Positions 42,648 through 51,671 of a stretch of DNA of 64,000 nt are shown here, in pieces. Source of the DNA: Frateuria_A sp051900425 (GTDB lineage Bacteria > Pseudomonadota > Gammaproteobacteria > Xanthomonadales > Rhodanobacteraceae). The translations under genes were made by a program, and so were the position numbers. The stretch covers positions 463,602 to 527,601 of the forward strand of contig NZ_JBHZGK010000001.1 of NCBI RefSeq assembly GCF_051900425.1, given 5' to 3'. How positions within the stretch are numbered: position 1 is the stretch's first letter; every line of letters begins with the position of its first letter. Under the pieces are notes generated by a model. It did no database searches, was not told where the DNA came from, and saw only the letters and a list, made by a program, of their open reading frames with translations.

Positions 42648-45464
42648 ATGAATACGCAAGCATTGCGCCGCCGGGACGTGGCGTTGGGCATCCTTGTCGC
42701 ACTGGGCCTGAGCGCGTGCGGGGGCGGCGGCAGCAATGTCCGCCCCGCACCGCCGCCCGCGCAGCCACCGCCGCCCTCGACGCCCACCGACGAGCCGCCG
42801 CTGGACGCGCAGCTGAAGCTGACCCACACCTACGCCGCGCACAACCAGGGGTACACGGGCGCGGGCGTCACCATCGGCATCATCGACAGCGGCGTGATGC
42901 GCAACCATCCCAGCCTCGCGGGACGGGTGATCGACGAGCTGATCTACGTCGATACGCAAGTCAACAACACCAGCGTCGACGATGTGGTCGGGCATGGCAC
43001 CTGGGTTTCGGAGATCGCCGCGGGCGGACCGGCCGGCCAGTTCCCCGGCGGTATCGCGCCGGGCGCCAAGCTGGTGTCGGCGCGCATCATCGCGGACAAG
43101 GAGCCGACCGACGACGGCTCCGGCCAGGGCAACGCCGTCGGCGCTTCGGATGCCGACTTCTTCGGCCAGACCCTCAACCCCGCGCTGATCGCCGATGGCG
43201 TGCGCATCCAGAACAACTCCTGGGGCGGCATCTACTGGGATACCTCCGACGCGTCCATCAACCAGGCCTTTGGCCAGGCCTACGATGACTTCGTGCTCAA
43301 CCACGACGGCCTGGTGGTCTTCGCGGCAGGCAACGACAGCCGCGCCGATCCCAGCGACATCGCCGCGCTGCCTTACCTGGCGCCCGAACTGGAGCGCGGC
43401 TGGCTGGTGGCCGTGGCGGCCGACAGCAATAGCGCGGACGCCGGGAACACGAAGCTGGCCGATTACTCCAATGCCTGCGGCAAGGCGATGGATTACTGCC
43501 TGACCGCACCGGGTGACGTGATCGTCGCCGACAAGGATTATCCCAATAGCGATCCGAGCAAGGACTACTGGATCGTCACCGGCACCTCCTTCGCAGCGCC
43601 GCAAGTGTCCGGCGCGGCGGCGCTCGTATGGGAGGCGTATCCCTACTTCACCAACGACCTGGTGCGCCAGACTCTGCTGGGCACCGCCGACGACCTCGGC
43701 GCCGCCGGGCCGGACCCGGTGTTCGGCTACGGGATGCTCAACGTCGGCAAGGCGGTCAACGGCCCGGCGAAGTTCGACTGGGGCGACGCCACGGTCGACT
43801 TCACCGGCGAGTCGAGCTGGAACAACCCGATCTCCGGCGCCGGCGGCCTGGTCAAGCAGGGCAGCGGCACGCTCAACCTGACCCAGGCGTCGACCTACAC
43901 CGGCCTGACCCACATCGAGGGCGGCATCCTCAACACCCAGTCGCTGGCCGGTGCGCTGCAGGTGGACGCGGGCGGCACCCTGGGCGCGGCCACCCGCATC
44001 GGTGGCGACGTGGACAACGCCGGCGTGGTCACCGTCAGCGGAAGCGACCTTGCCGTCGGCGGCAATTACTCGCAGCACGATAACGGCCGGCTGGCGCTCG
44101 AACTGGGTTCGGTACTCGACGTGGCCGGCACGGCGACGCTTTCCGGTGGCGACCTGTATGTCATCGGCAAGCGTTCCGACTACGTGGTCCACACGCACAC
44201 CGACGTGCTCGTGGCGAACGGCGGCCTGACCGGCACCTTCAGCGCGATCACCGCGGCCTCCAACGTGATGCTCACCGCCACGGCCGGCTACGACGCCACC
44301 AGTGCCTGGCTGGACGTGACCCGCGCGGACGTCACCGCGATCCAGGGCATGAGCTACAGCGCCTCCAGCTACAACGCGGCGCAACGCGTGGAAGGCGCCT
44401 TCCACCAGCTCGACGGCCAGTTCGCCTCCAGCGGTACCGGCTCGGCGCCGGCGTCCGGCGGCTTCGTCACGGGTGCGGCGCACCTGCAGCAGGCAGCGAC
44501 GCTCGCGAGCGCCAGCCAATCGCTGGAAAGCCTCTCTGGCCAGCTCCACGCCGCCAGCGCGGCGATGACCTTCGAGGCGATCGATGCGGGCACGCGGGCG
44601 CTGTCCGACCGCTTCGACCGCCTGCTCGACAGCAGCGGCACCGGCGGCTGGACGCAGAACCTGGGCTACCACGGCGACCTGGCGCGCAGCGGCTATGCGA
44701 ACGTCGGCGTGGACCTCTCCGGCGTGCTGGTCGGCCAGGACATGCGCATCGGCAGCAACGGCGTGGCCGGCTTCGCGCTCAGCCAGTCGCAGGGCCTGGG
44801 GCGGCTGGTGGAAACCGCCGACCAGGGCCGCAGCCACGCGGCGGAAGCCATGCTCTACGGCGGCCTGGTACGGGGCGACGCGTACCTGATGGGCCGCGTG
44901 GGCATGGGCAACTATCGCGAATCCATGCGCCGCAACGTGCTGCTGGGGCCCGCCTTCGCAGGCGTGGGCAGCGACAGCCACGGCCGCTACGACGTCGCCT
45001 ACGGCGAGAGCGGCTATCGCACCACGCTGGGCCGGCTGACGCTCACCCCGTATGCCAGCCTGCAATACGCGCGTATCGACAGCAGTGGCTTCAACGAACC
45101 GGGTGCCTGGGGCTTCGGCCTCAAGGCCGACTCGCATGCGATCGAGCGCTGGCAGGCCGGACTGGGTCTGCGTGCGGCGCGGCAGTGGAGCCTTGCCAAC
45201 GGCGGCAGCCTCGACCTGCAGGCCCACGTGGCCTGGCAACGCGCGATCGCCACGCGCGGCGACGTGTTCGAGGCAAGCTTCACCGGCATCGACCAGTGGG
45301 CGCCGCTGGGCGGCATCGGGCTGTCGCGCTATGGCGGCGTGGCAGGCATGACGCTGGATTGGGCGATGTCGCCGCGGGCCGGTGTCACCTTCGGCCTCGA
45401 CCACCGGTTTGCCCAGCGCGAGCAGGGCAGCATGGCGACGCTGGCGTACCGCTTGTCGTTCTAG
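42648..45464 (+). CDS. Lipidated subtilisin-like autotransporter protease (SphB1-like)
   Basis: 938 residues. Signal with lipobox LSAC (Cys24), Gly/Pro-rich linker, S8 subtilisin domain (about 55-365) with catalytic Asp80 (GIIDSG), His116 (VGHGTW) and Ser314 (GTSFAAPQVSGAAAL), all present. An autotransporter-associated beta-helical passenger follows (about 390-560; SGAGGLVKQGSGTLNLTQASTYTGLTHIEGG), then a C-terminal 12-strand barrel (about 670-938) ending in aromatic Phe (YRLSF). GGGGAGAA lies ahead of the ATG at 42648. A lipobox plus autotransporter barrel recalls Bordetella SphB1, a surface-tethered maturase. Followed by a repeat and a terminator. Confidence 0.94.
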   Translation: MNTQALRRRDVALGILVALGLSACGGGGSNVRPAPPPAQPPPPSTPTDEPPLDAQLKLTHTYAAHNQGYTGAGVTIGIIDSGVMRNHPSLAGRVIDELIYVDTQVNNTSVDDVVGHGTWVSEIAAGGPAGQFPGGIAPGAKLVSARIIADKEPTDDGSGQGNAVGASDADFFGQTLNPALIADGVRIQNNSWGGIYWDTSDASINQAFGQAYDDFVLNHDGLVVFAAGNDSRADPSDIAALPYLAPELERGWLVAVAADSNSADAGNTKLADYSNACGKAMDYCLTAPGDVIVADKDYPNSDPSKDYWIVTGTSFAAPQVSGAAALVWEAYPYFTNDLVRQTLLGTADDLGAAGPDPVFGYGMLNVGKAVNGPAKFDWGDATVDFTGESSWNNPISGAGGLVKQGSGTLNLTQASTYTGLTHIEGGILNTQSLAGALQVDAGGTLGAATRIGGDVDNAGVVTVSGSDLAVGGNYSQHDNGRLALELGSVLDVAGTATLSGGDLYVIGKRSDYVVHTHTDVLVANGGLTGTFSAITAASNVMLTATAGYDATSAWLDVTRADVTAIQGMSYSASSYNAAQRVEGAFHQLDGQFASSGTGSAPASGGFVTGAAHLQQAATLASASQSLESLSGQLHAASAAMTFEAIDAGTRALSDRFDRLLDSSGTGGWTQNLGYHGDLARSGYANVGVDLSGVLVGQDMRIGSNGVAGFALSQSQGLGRLVETADQGRSHAAEAMLYGGLVRGDAYLMGRVGMGNYRESMRRNVLLGPAFAGVGSDSHGRYDVAYGESGYRTTLGRLTLTPYASLQYARIDSSGFNEPGAWGFGLKADSHAIERWQAGLGLRAARQWSLANGGSLDLQAHVAWQRAIATRGDVFEASFTGIDQWAPLGGIGLSRYGGVAGMTLDWAMSPRAGVTFGLDHRFAQREQGSMATLAYRLSF

Positions 45465-45472
45465 CCAGCGCT

Positions 45473-45524
45473 GGGCGGGCTTCGGCCCGCCCTCCAAGTG
45501 CGTGGTGGTGGGCTTGAGCCCGCC
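45473..45524. repeat. GGGCTTCGGCCCGCC-type palindromic repeat
   Basis: GGCGGGCTTCGGCCCGCC hairpin followed by GGTGGGCTTGAGCCCGCC; degenerate pair related to 3648-3706. Confidence 0.65.
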
Positions 45525-45528
45525 TGCG

Positions 45529-45556
45529 AAAAAGGGCCCGCAATGGGCCCTTTTTG
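45529..45556. terminator. Bidirectional intrinsic terminator between convergent genes
   Basis: AAAAAGGGCCC, loop GCAAT, GGGCCCTTTTT. Serves both the autotransporter and the acyl-CoA dehydrogenase gene, whose stop lies at its edge. Confidence 0.87.
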
Positions 45557-46714
45557 TTACGCCTTGCCGTGGAACAGTTCGCGCCCGATCAGCATGCGGC
45601 GGATCTCGTTGGTGCCGGCGCCGATCTCGTAGAGCTTGGCATCGCGCAGCAGCCGCCCGGCCGGGAACTCGTTGATGTAGCCGTTGCCGCCCAGCGCCTG
45701 GATCGCCTCCAGCGTCACCTTCACCGCGTTGGTCGACGCATTGAGCAGGCACGCCGCCGGATCGATGCGCGACTTGATGCCCGCGTCGAACTGCTGCGCG
45801 ACGAGGTAAGCGAAGCCACGCGAGGACTGCAGCGCCGTGTACATGTCGGCCACCTTCGCCTGCATCATGCCGAACGTGCCGATCGGCGCATTGAACTGCT
45901 TGCGCTCGCGCACGTAGGGCAGGGTGAGGTCGAGCGCCGCCTGCATCAGGCCCAGCGGCCCACCGGAAAGCACCAGGCGTTCGGTGTCCAGGCCGCTCAT
46001 CAGCACGCGCACGCCTTCGTTGACCTCGCCGACGATGTTCTCCGCCGGGATCTCGCAGTTGTCGAACACCAGCTCGCAGGTGTTGGAACCGCGCATGCCG
46101 AGCTTGTCGAGCTTCTGCGCAGTGGAGAAACCCTTCATGCCCTTCTCGATGATGAAGGCCGTCATGCAGCGGCTGCCCGCGGCGCGCGGCGCGGTGCGCA
46201 TGTAGACCAGCAGCACGTCGGCGTCGGGGCCGTTGGTGATCCACATCTTCGAGCCGTTGGCGACCCACACGTCCCCTTGGAGCTCGGCCTTGCAGCTCAT
46301 CGAGCCGACCACGTCGGAACCGGCGCCCGGCTCGCTCATCGCCAGCGCGCCGACGTACTCGCCCGAGCACAGCCTGGGGATGTACTTGCGGCGCTGCTCC
46401 TCGTTGCCGTTGTAGAAGATGTTCTGCACGCACAGGTTCGAGTGCGCGCCGTAGGAGAGGCCGACCGAACCGGAGGCGCGGGAGATTTCCTCCATCGCCA
46501 CCATGTGCGCCAGGAAGCCCATGCCCGTGCCGCCGTATTCGGTCGGGATGGTCATGCCGAGCAGGCCCATCTCGCCGAACTTGCGCCACAGGTCTTCCGG
46601 GAAATGGTTCTCGCGGTCGATGCGGTCGGCGCGCGGGGCGATCTCCTTCTCCGCGAAGGCGTGCACGCTCTCGCGCAGCAGGTCGATGTCTTCTCCGAGC
46701 GGGAACGGGCGCAT
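45557..46714 (-). CDS. liuA: Isovaleryl-CoA dehydrogenase
   Basis: 385 residues. Flavin dehydrogenase converting isovaleryl-CoA to 3-methylcrotonyl-CoA. Acyl-CoA dehydrogenase signatures ALAMSEPGAGSDVVGSM, QALGGNGYINEFPAGRLLRDAKLYEIGAGTNEIRRMLIGREL, and SVGLSYGAHSNLCVQNIFYNGNEEQ, the last typical of IVD. Start at 46714 (MRPFPLGEDIDLLRESV) has GGAG upstream; the further open frame in front is repeat DNA. The catalytic base of IVD lies in helix G rather than the usual C-terminal Glu; I did not assign it. Confidence 0.92.
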   Translation of the reverse strand: MRPFPLGEDIDLLRESVHAFAEKEIAPRADRIDRENHFPEDLWRKFGEMGLLGMTIPTEYGGTGMGFLAHMVAMEEISRASGSVGLSYGAHSNLCVQNIFYNGNEEQRRKYIPRLCSGEYVGALAMSEPGAGSDVVGSMSCKAELQGDVWVANGSKMWITNGPDADVLLVYMRTAPRAAGSRCMTAFIIEKGMKGFSTAQKLDKLGMRGSNTCELVFDNCEIPAENIVGEVNEGVRVLMSGLDTERLVLSGGPLGLMQAALDLTLPYVRERKQFNAPIGTFGMMQAKVADMYTALQSSRGFAYLVAQQFDAGIKSRIDPAACLLNASTNAVKVTLEAIQALGGNGYINEFPAGRLLRDAKLYEIGAGTNEIRRMLIGRELFHGKA

Positions 46715-46774
46715 CCTTGGAACTCCTTGCGGTTGGGTGGGAGATTTTAGCGCGGTCGGTCGTGTGGCTTGCGG

Positions 46775-46957
46775 CAAGCCTTGCCCCATCCGCCCTTCGG
46801 GCACCTTCCCCCGGTGAGCGGGGGAAGGATCAAGCTGCGGTGCGCCCACCCAGTGAGCCTGCCCCGTTGACGGGAGAGGACCAAGTTGCGGAGCGCCCGC
46901 CAGTGGGCCTTCCCCCGTTCACGGGGGAAGGTGCCGACAGGCGGATGGGGGAAGCCT
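46775..46957. repeat. Composite inverted repeat, GGCTTCCCCCATCCGC family
   Basis: Left end CAAGCCTTGCCCCATCCGCC, right end AGGCGGATGGGGGAAGCCT, with two internal CTTCCCCC..GGGGGAAGG hairpins and a diverged middle. Together with the terminator it fills the 306 bases between the two minus-strand genes; no coding signal there. Confidence 0.85.
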
Positions 46958-46973
46958 CGCCTGGACCCGGCAC

Positions 46974-47003
46974 AAACAAAAAGGCCGCCAACCGGCGGCC
47001 CTT
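46974..47003 (-). terminator. Intrinsic terminator after the leucine-type dehydrogenase
   Basis: GGCCGCC, loop AACC, GGCGGCC; on the minus strand it is followed by TTTTTGTTTG. Confidence 0.75.
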
Positions 47004-47020
47004 TCGTCAACGCGAAAGCA

Positions 47021-48124
47021 TCACTGCCCGCGCATGCGCCCCTGGAAGCGCGTACCGCCATTGCCCATGTGCGGCAGCTTGATCTTGCCAATGGACTCGA
47101 TGCGCTCCTCGGCCAGGCGATCGGCGGCCTTGTAGGTCGGCACGCCCTGCGTCTTGGAGATCTCGAAGATCCGGCCCAGGTTGTAGTAGATCGTGCGCAT
47201 CATGCGCATGGCGCGTTCGCGGTTGTAGCCGTCGATCTCGAGCGACACGTTCATCACGCCACCGGCGTTGACCGCGTAATCCGGCGCGTACAGCACGCCG
47301 CGCTTGTTCAGCTCGTCGCCGATCGCGTCGGTGGCCAGCTGGTTGTTCGCCGCGCCGCAGATGATCTTGGCCTTGATGCGGTCGATGGTCTGCTCGTTGA
47401 CCGTGCCGCCCAGCGCGCACGGCGAGTAGACGTCGGCGTCGACGTCGTAGATCTCGTCCAGGCCCACCGCCTCGCAACCCAGCTCGTCGACGCAGCGCTG
47501 CACCGCATCCTTGTTGATGTCGGTGACGAACACCTTGGCGCCCTGCTCGCGCAGCAGCTTGATGAACTCCGAACCGACGTGGCCGGCGCCCTGCACGGCG
47601 TAGCTGTACTTGCCGACGTCCTCGTTGCCGTGCTTGAAGTTCAGCGCGGCCATCAGGCCCTGCAGCGTGCCGTAGGCGGTGAACGGCGACGGATCGCCCG
47701 AACCGCCGTGCACCTGGTGCACGCCGGTCACGTACTCGGTCTCGCGGAACACATATTCCATGTCGTTGACGTCGATGCCGACGTCCTCGGCGGTGATGTA
47801 GCGGCCGCCCAGCGAGTTGACGAAACGGCCGAACGCGCGGAACAGCGCCTCGGACTTGTCCTTGGACGGATCGCCGATGATCACCGCCTTGCCGCCGCCC
47901 AGGTTCAGGCCGGCCACGGCGTTCTTGTAGGTCATGCCGCGCGACAGGCGCAGCACGTCGTTGACCGCGTCCTGCTCGGTCTTGTACGGCCACATGCGCA
48001 GACCGCCGAGCGCCGGGCCCAGCACCGTGTTGTGGATCGCGATGATGGCCTTCAGGCCGGCGTCCTGGTTGTGGCAGAAGACGACTTCTTCGTGACCCGT
48101 CTTGGCGATGGTTTCAAAGATCAT
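47021..48124 (-). CDS. Leu/Phe/Val dehydrogenase family protein
   Basis: 367 residues. NAD-dependent oxidative deamination of a branched or aromatic L-amino acid to its 2-oxo acid. GPALGGLRMW and LSRGMTYKNAVAGLNLGGGKAVI hold the substrate Lys residues; AVQGAGHVGSEFIKLLREQGAKVFVTDI is the NAD Rossmann loop with Asp ending beta-2; YAPDYAVNAGGVMNVSLE is the dehydrogenase C-terminal core. Probably the entry to the leucine route whose later enzymes lie nearby. Start at 48124 (MIFETIAKTGHEE) is preferred over GTG codons upstream. Confidence 0.9.
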   Translation of the reverse strand: MIFETIAKTGHEEVVFCHNQDAGLKAIIAIHNTVLGPALGGLRMWPYKTEQDAVNDVLRLSRGMTYKNAVAGLNLGGGKAVIIGDPSKDKSEALFRAFGRFVNSLGGRYITAEDVGIDVNDMEYVFRETEYVTGVHQVHGGSGDPSPFTAYGTLQGLMAALNFKHGNEDVGKYSYAVQGAGHVGSEFIKLLREQGAKVFVTDINKDAVQRCVDELGCEAVGLDEIYDVDADVYSPCALGGTVNEQTIDRIKAKIICGAANNQLATDAIGDELNKRGVLYAPDYAVNAGGVMNVSLEIDGYNRERAMRMMRTIYYNLGRIFEISKTQGVPTYKAADRLAEERIESIGKIKLPHMGNGGTRFQGRMRGQ

Positions 48125-48232
48125 TGGAACGATGACTCCACGAGTGGGCGGCAGCCACGGGGAATGGCGTGTCGCGGAAAGGTGGCGGGCCGATCCAGCG
48201 CGGACCGCCGTAAGCGGCAGAAAACGCTTGAA

Positions 48233-48259
48233 AGTCAAAGCCCCGGCAAGGGCCGGGGC
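48233..48259 (-). terminator. GCCCCGG hairpin after the YXWGXW gene
   Basis: GCCCCGGC/GCCGGGGC with short loop; on the minus strand CTTTGACTTT follows. Plausible but T-poor terminator. Confidence 0.5.
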
Positions 48260-48350
48260 GGTCAATTCAGTCGACTAGTTTAGTACGTCGGCGCCCTGGC
48301 CGTTTCCGCGGCGCAGCAAGCCGGACGCCAGGGGCGCCCGGCCTTCACCG

Positions 48351-48689
48351 TCAGCGGTGCCAGTGGCCGCGGTGGAAACGCCAGTCGCGGCCGTGCCGTT
48401 CCCAGCGCTCCGGGCGGTAACGGTAGCCGGGACGCTCGCGCACCCAGTAGCCCTCCCGCCACACATGCCGGTGGATGTGCGGGCTCCAGCGCCAGTAGCC
48501 CGGCGCCCACACGTAGCCCGGGCGGGGCCGCACGTGCACCACCCGCACCGGCGGTGGCGGAGGCGGCACGCCGATGCGCACGCCGACCGTCGCATGGGGG
48601 CTGGCCTGCGCGGTCGGGGCATAGGCGGCCGTACCGAACGCCAGGCCGAGGCCGGCGAGCAGCGCGAGGGGACGGGTGATGGAACGCAT
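48351..48689 (-). CDS. Small secreted YXWGXW-repeat-like protein
   Basis: 112 residues. Signal peptide (about 1-31, LLAGLGLAFGTAAYAPTAQA), PPPPPPVRVVHVRP linker, then aromatic-basic repeats: PGYVWAPGYWRW, HVWREGYWVRERPGYRYRPERW, and GRDWRFHRGHWHR. Matches the WxxGxW/YXWGXW repeat family found as small periplasmic or outer-membrane proteins in beta- and gammaproteobacteria; function unknown. GGAGAA is 7 bases before the ATG at 48689. An earlier in-frame start at 48770 would put the signal peptide internally. Confidence 0.82.
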   Translation of the reverse strand: MRSITRPLALLAGLGLAFGTAAYAPTAQASPHATVGVRIGVPPPPPPVRVVHVRPRPGYVWAPGYWRWSPHIHRHVWREGYWVRERPGYRYRPERWERHGRDWRFHRGHWHR

Positions 48690-48804
48690 CGTGTTCTCCG
48701 TGGGCGCCGCGCGTGGCGGCGTGCAGTCCGGAGAACGGGGCGGGGCGTGGCGTGTTGACGTATGGCTCACGTGCGTTCAGCGGACAGCAGGCTGTTGGCT
48801 TCCC

Positions 48805-49000
48805 GCAAGGCTTCCCCCATCCGCTGTCGGGCACGTTCCCCCGTGAACGGGGGAGGGACCAGGCTGCGGCGTCTCGCACTTCCCCATGACCCGGGGAAGG
48901 ACCCAGGCTGCCGTCCCTCGCACCTTCCCGTGAGCGGAAGAGAGCCGCGCTGGAGCCATTCGAGCCTTCCCCCCGCGAACGCGGGGAAGGCGGATGGGGG
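48805..49000. repeat. Composite repeat cluster, GGCTTCCCCCATCCGC family
   Basis: Starts GCAAGGCTTCCCCCATCCGC and ends GCGGGGAAGGCGGATGGGGG, with several decayed CTTCCCC..GGGGAAGG units between. It accounts for most of the 348 bases between flanking genes, where I see no coding potential. Confidence 0.8.
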
Positions 49001-49037
49001 CGCCGTTGCCGCAGCCCCGCGCGAACAGGGAAACGCT

Positions 49038-49835
49038 TTACATCTTGCAGTTGGGCGAATGCCCGCTCGCCCGCGCCTGCTGGTACACCGGCAGCAGTTG
49101 CTGCGCCTGCTGGCCCAGCACCTGCGCGCGCTTGTTCGGCGCCGGGTGGGTGGAGAGGAACGCGGGCGTGCCGCCGCCGCCCTGCTTCTCCATCTTGTCC
49201 CAAAGCGTGACCGCCGCGCGCGGGTCGAAGCCGGCCTTGGCCATGTAGCGCTGGCCCAGGGTGTCGGCTTCGGCTTCCTGCGTGCGCGAGAACGGCAGCA
49301 GCACGCCCACCGTCGCGCCTGCGCCGAGCAGGGCGGCGACGTTGCCGGCGTCCGCGCCGCGCGTGCCGGCGTAGATGCTGCCAGCGGTCACCGCCGCCTG
49401 CGCCGCCATGTTGTCGGACACGCGCTCGGCGCCGTGGCGGGCGACCACGTGGGAGAGCTCGTGCCCGAGCACGACCGCCAACTGGTCCTGGTTGCTCGCC
49501 ACCTTGAACATGCCCTGGTTCACGCCGATGCGGCCGCCGGGCAGTGCGAAGGCGTTGGCGGTGTTGTCGTCGACGATCTGCACTTCCCATTGCTGGGTGT
49601 TCCACGGCGGCGGCAGCACCGAGACCAGCGCCTTCGCGACGCAGGTGGCGTAGGCGCGCTCCTTCGGCGCGTTGGCGAACTTGCCCTGCTGCCGCATCTG
49701 GTTGAACGAGGCCAGGCCCATCTGGCTCATCTGCGCATCGGACACCACCATCAGTTGCGAGCGTCCGGTGGGCGAGGTGGCGCAGCCGGCAAGCAGTGAG
49801 GCGAGGGCTGCGGCGATCAGCAGGCGGGGCTTCAT
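49038..49835 (-). CDS. M48-family zinc metalloprotease lipoprotein (BepA/LoiP-like)
   Basis: 265 residues. Lipobox LLAGCATSP (Cys about 20) anchors it at the periplasmic face of a membrane. Zinc motif HELSH in VVLGHELSHVVARHG, followed by the third ligand Glu in QEAEADTLGQRYM; DDNTANAFALPGGRIGVNQGMF is the M48 substrate groove. Relatives such as LoiP degrade or repair outer-membrane proteins. No TPR domain, so LoiP-type rather than BepA-type. Start MKPRLLIAAAL at 49835 with AAAGGAGA ahead. Confidence 0.94.
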   Translation of the reverse strand: MKPRLLIAAALASLLAGCATSPTGRSQLMVVSDAQMSQMGLASFNQMRQQGKFANAPKERAYATCVAKALVSVLPPPWNTQQWEVQIVDDNTANAFALPGGRIGVNQGMFKVASNQDQLAVVLGHELSHVVARHGAERVSDNMAAQAAVTAGSIYAGTRGADAGNVAALLGAGATVGVLLPFSRTQEAEADTLGQRYMAKAGFDPRAAVTLWDKMEKQGGGGTPAFLSTHPAPNKRAQVLGQQAQQLLPVYQQARASGHSPNCKM

Positions 49836-49910
49836 GAGGCGTCTCCTTTGCGGTGGCAGCACCGGAGGATAGCCGCAGCGCCCGCCTAGATCCGATGAAC
49901 GCGCGGTCTC

Positions 49911-49973
49911 CTGCAGGAGCGCAACTGTGCGCGACCGCCATGCATCCGGTCGCGCCCGGGTGCGCTCCTACAG
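49911..49973. repeat. Palindromic repeat, GCAGGAGCGCA type
   Basis: CTGCAGGAGCGCAACTGTGC at the left and GGTGCGCTCCTACAG at the right with GCGACC/GGTCGC inside; third copy of the family at 6744 and 38802. Confidence 0.87.
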
Positions 49974-49988
49974 AAAACTGCCTCTTTA

Positions 49989-50010
49989 ATAGAACGAACG
50001 GTCGTGCTAT
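49989..50010. promoter_or_regulatory. Candidate TetR operator upstream of its own gene
   Basis: ATAGAACGAACGG.. 22-base near-palindrome reading ATAG-ACGA at the left and TCGT-CTAT at the right, ending 10 bases before the TetR ATG. AACGAACGGTCGT is typical of TetR operators (GAACGxxCGTTC style). Probably autorepression also covering the downstream hydrolase. Confidence 0.5.
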
Positions 50011-50020
50011 TGTGCACCGC

Positions 50021-50623
50021 ATGACCGCCACGACTGCCCCCGCCAAAGGCCTCGCCACCCGCGAGCTCATCCTGGAACACGCCTACGAACTGGCCCGCGT
50101 GGGCGGGCTCGAGGGCCTGTCGATCGGCACGCTCGCCACCGACGTGGGCATGTCCAAGAGCGGCGTGTTCGCCCATTTCGGATCGCGCGAAGACTTGCAG
50201 CTGGCCGTGCTGGATGCGGCCGCCCGCCGCTTCATGGCCCACGTGCTGATGCCGGCGCTGTCCGCACCGCGCGGCCTGCCGCGCCTGCGCGCGATCGTCG
50301 CCCAGTGGTGCGAGTGGGGCCGCATGCACACCAGCGGCTGCGTGCTGCTCACCGCCGCGGGCGAATACGACGGGCGCGAAGGCCCGCTGCACGACGCCGT
50401 CGTCGCGCAACAGGCCGGCTGGCGCGGCGAGCTGGAAAAAGGCATCGCCCAGGCCGTGGCCGCCGGCCACCTGCGTGCCGACACCGACGCGCCGCAGCTC
50501 GCCTTCGAGATCTACGCCCTGATGCTCGGCCTCCACCACGACGCCGGACTGTTCGGCTTCGAGCAGGCCATCGGGCGCGTCCACGCCGCCTTCGAGCGCC
50601 TGTGGCGCAGCTGGCAACCTTGA
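50021..50623 (+). CDS. TetR/AcrR family regulator
   Basis: 200 residues: HTH domain (about 10-60, TRELILEHAYELARVGGLEGLSIGTLATDVGMSKSGVFAHFGSREDLQ) and a ligand domain with TetR_C_6-like features (EWGRMHTSGCVLLTAAGEYDGREGPLHD). Acts as a repressor released by a small molecule. An operator-like palindrome lies just upstream. Ten bases separate it from an alpha/beta hydrolase gene, which is its probable regulon and may process the inducer. Confidence 0.93.
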   Translation: MTATTAPAKGLATRELILEHAYELARVGGLEGLSIGTLATDVGMSKSGVFAHFGSREDLQLAVLDAAARRFMAHVLMPALSAPRGLPRLRAIVAQWCEWGRMHTSGCVLLTAAGEYDGREGPLHDAVVAQQAGWRGELEKGIAQAVAAGHLRADTDAPQLAFEIYALMLGLHHDAGLFGFEQAIGRVHAAFERLWRSWQP

Positions 50624-50633
50624 GGATCGACCC

Positions 50634-51557
50634 ATGTCCACCGTGATGCGCCGTCCGGGCCTGGCCGCCCGCTTCAAGCTCGCCACCGTCCGCACCAGCT
50701 TCGCCCTCGGCGGCGCTCTGGCGCCGCGGCGCACGGCCGATCGTGCCGCACGGCTGTTCGCCAAGCCCTTCGCCAGCAGCCGCGTACGCGCCCGTGCCGC
50801 CACGCCCGACGCGGCGATGCGGCGGGAGACCCTGCCGGTCAACGGCCAGTCCATCGCGACCTACGTCTGGGGCGACCCGGCCACGCAGCCGTACGTGCTG
50901 CTGGTGCACGGATGGTCGAGCTTCGGGCTGCGCTTCCTGCCGTGGATCGAGCGCCTGCGCGCGCTCGGCTATGCCGTGGTGAGCTTCGACCAGCCCGGCC
51001 ATGGCCTGAGTACCGGCGACTACTGCACGCTGCCGGAGTTCGCTAACACCGTGCGCGCGGTGGGCCGCCACTACGGCGACGCGGAGCTGGCGATCGCCCA
51101 CTCGCTCGGCGGCGCTGCCGCCGCGCTGGCCCAGGGCGAACAGTGGCGTGCGCGCCGGCTGGCGTTGATCGCGCCGGCGGCCGACATGCATGCCGCCACC
51201 ACCCGCTACTTCCGCTTCGTGCGCCTGGGCGAGCGCCTGCGCCGCCCGTTCTACGCCTGGCTGGTCAACCGCACCGGCATCACCGTGGATGAGCTGCAGA
51301 TGCACCGCCACGTCACCGCGCTTGGTCAGCCCGGCCTGATCGTGCATGACCTGGACGACGCCGACGTGCCGTGGGAAGAGGGCGAGCGCTACGCCCGCCA
51401 CTGGCCCGGCGCCCGCCTGCTCACCACGCAGGGCCTGGGCCACCACCGCGTGCTGGACGCACCGGAAGTGGTCGAGGCCGTGCTCGCTTTCGCCCGTGGC
51501 GAAACGGTGGGAGCGCGCGTGGTGGCCTCGGCCAATCTCCCTTACGGACTGGCCTGA
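50634..51557 (+). CDS. Alpha/beta hydrolase regulated with TetR
   Basis: 307 residues. Hydrolase core with HGWSSFGLRF (oxyanion), nucleophile Ser in AIAHSLGGAAAALA (about residue 162), acid in HDLDDADVPWEEG, and His in LGHHRVLDAPEV: a full triad. N-terminal 60 residues are Arg-rich, and the conserved fold begins at about residue 62. Ester or lactone substrate unknown. Co-transcribed with the TetR gene. Confidence 0.9.
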   Translation: MSTVMRRPGLAARFKLATVRTSFALGGALAPRRTADRAARLFAKPFASSRVRARAATPDAAMRRETLPVNGQSIATYVWGDPATQPYVLLVHGWSSFGLRFLPWIERLRALGYAVVSFDQPGHGLSTGDYCTLPEFANTVRAVGRHYGDAELAIAHSLGGAAAALAQGEQWRARRLALIAPAADMHAATTRYFRFVRLGERLRRPFYAWLVNRTGITVDELQMHRHVTALGQPGLIVHDLDDADVPWEEGERYARHWPGARLLTTQGLGHHRVLDAPEVVEAVLAFARGETVGARVVASANLPYGLA

Positions 51558-51671
51558 ACGGGCGCGGGCCGCTGCACGCGTCCTTTAGCCGTACTTCACT
51601 CCTTCCGGCGCAGTGTCGGCGAGCGTGCCCCAGGGGCGCGCATCCGATCGTTGGCCGAAAGGAGAACACGT

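Noticed and set aside
42447..46589. Minus-strand frame of over 1000 codons extending upstream of the thiolase across the autotransporter
   Set aside because: No ribosome site, His/Arg/Ala-rich shadow composition, and the plus strand encodes an intact autotransporter.
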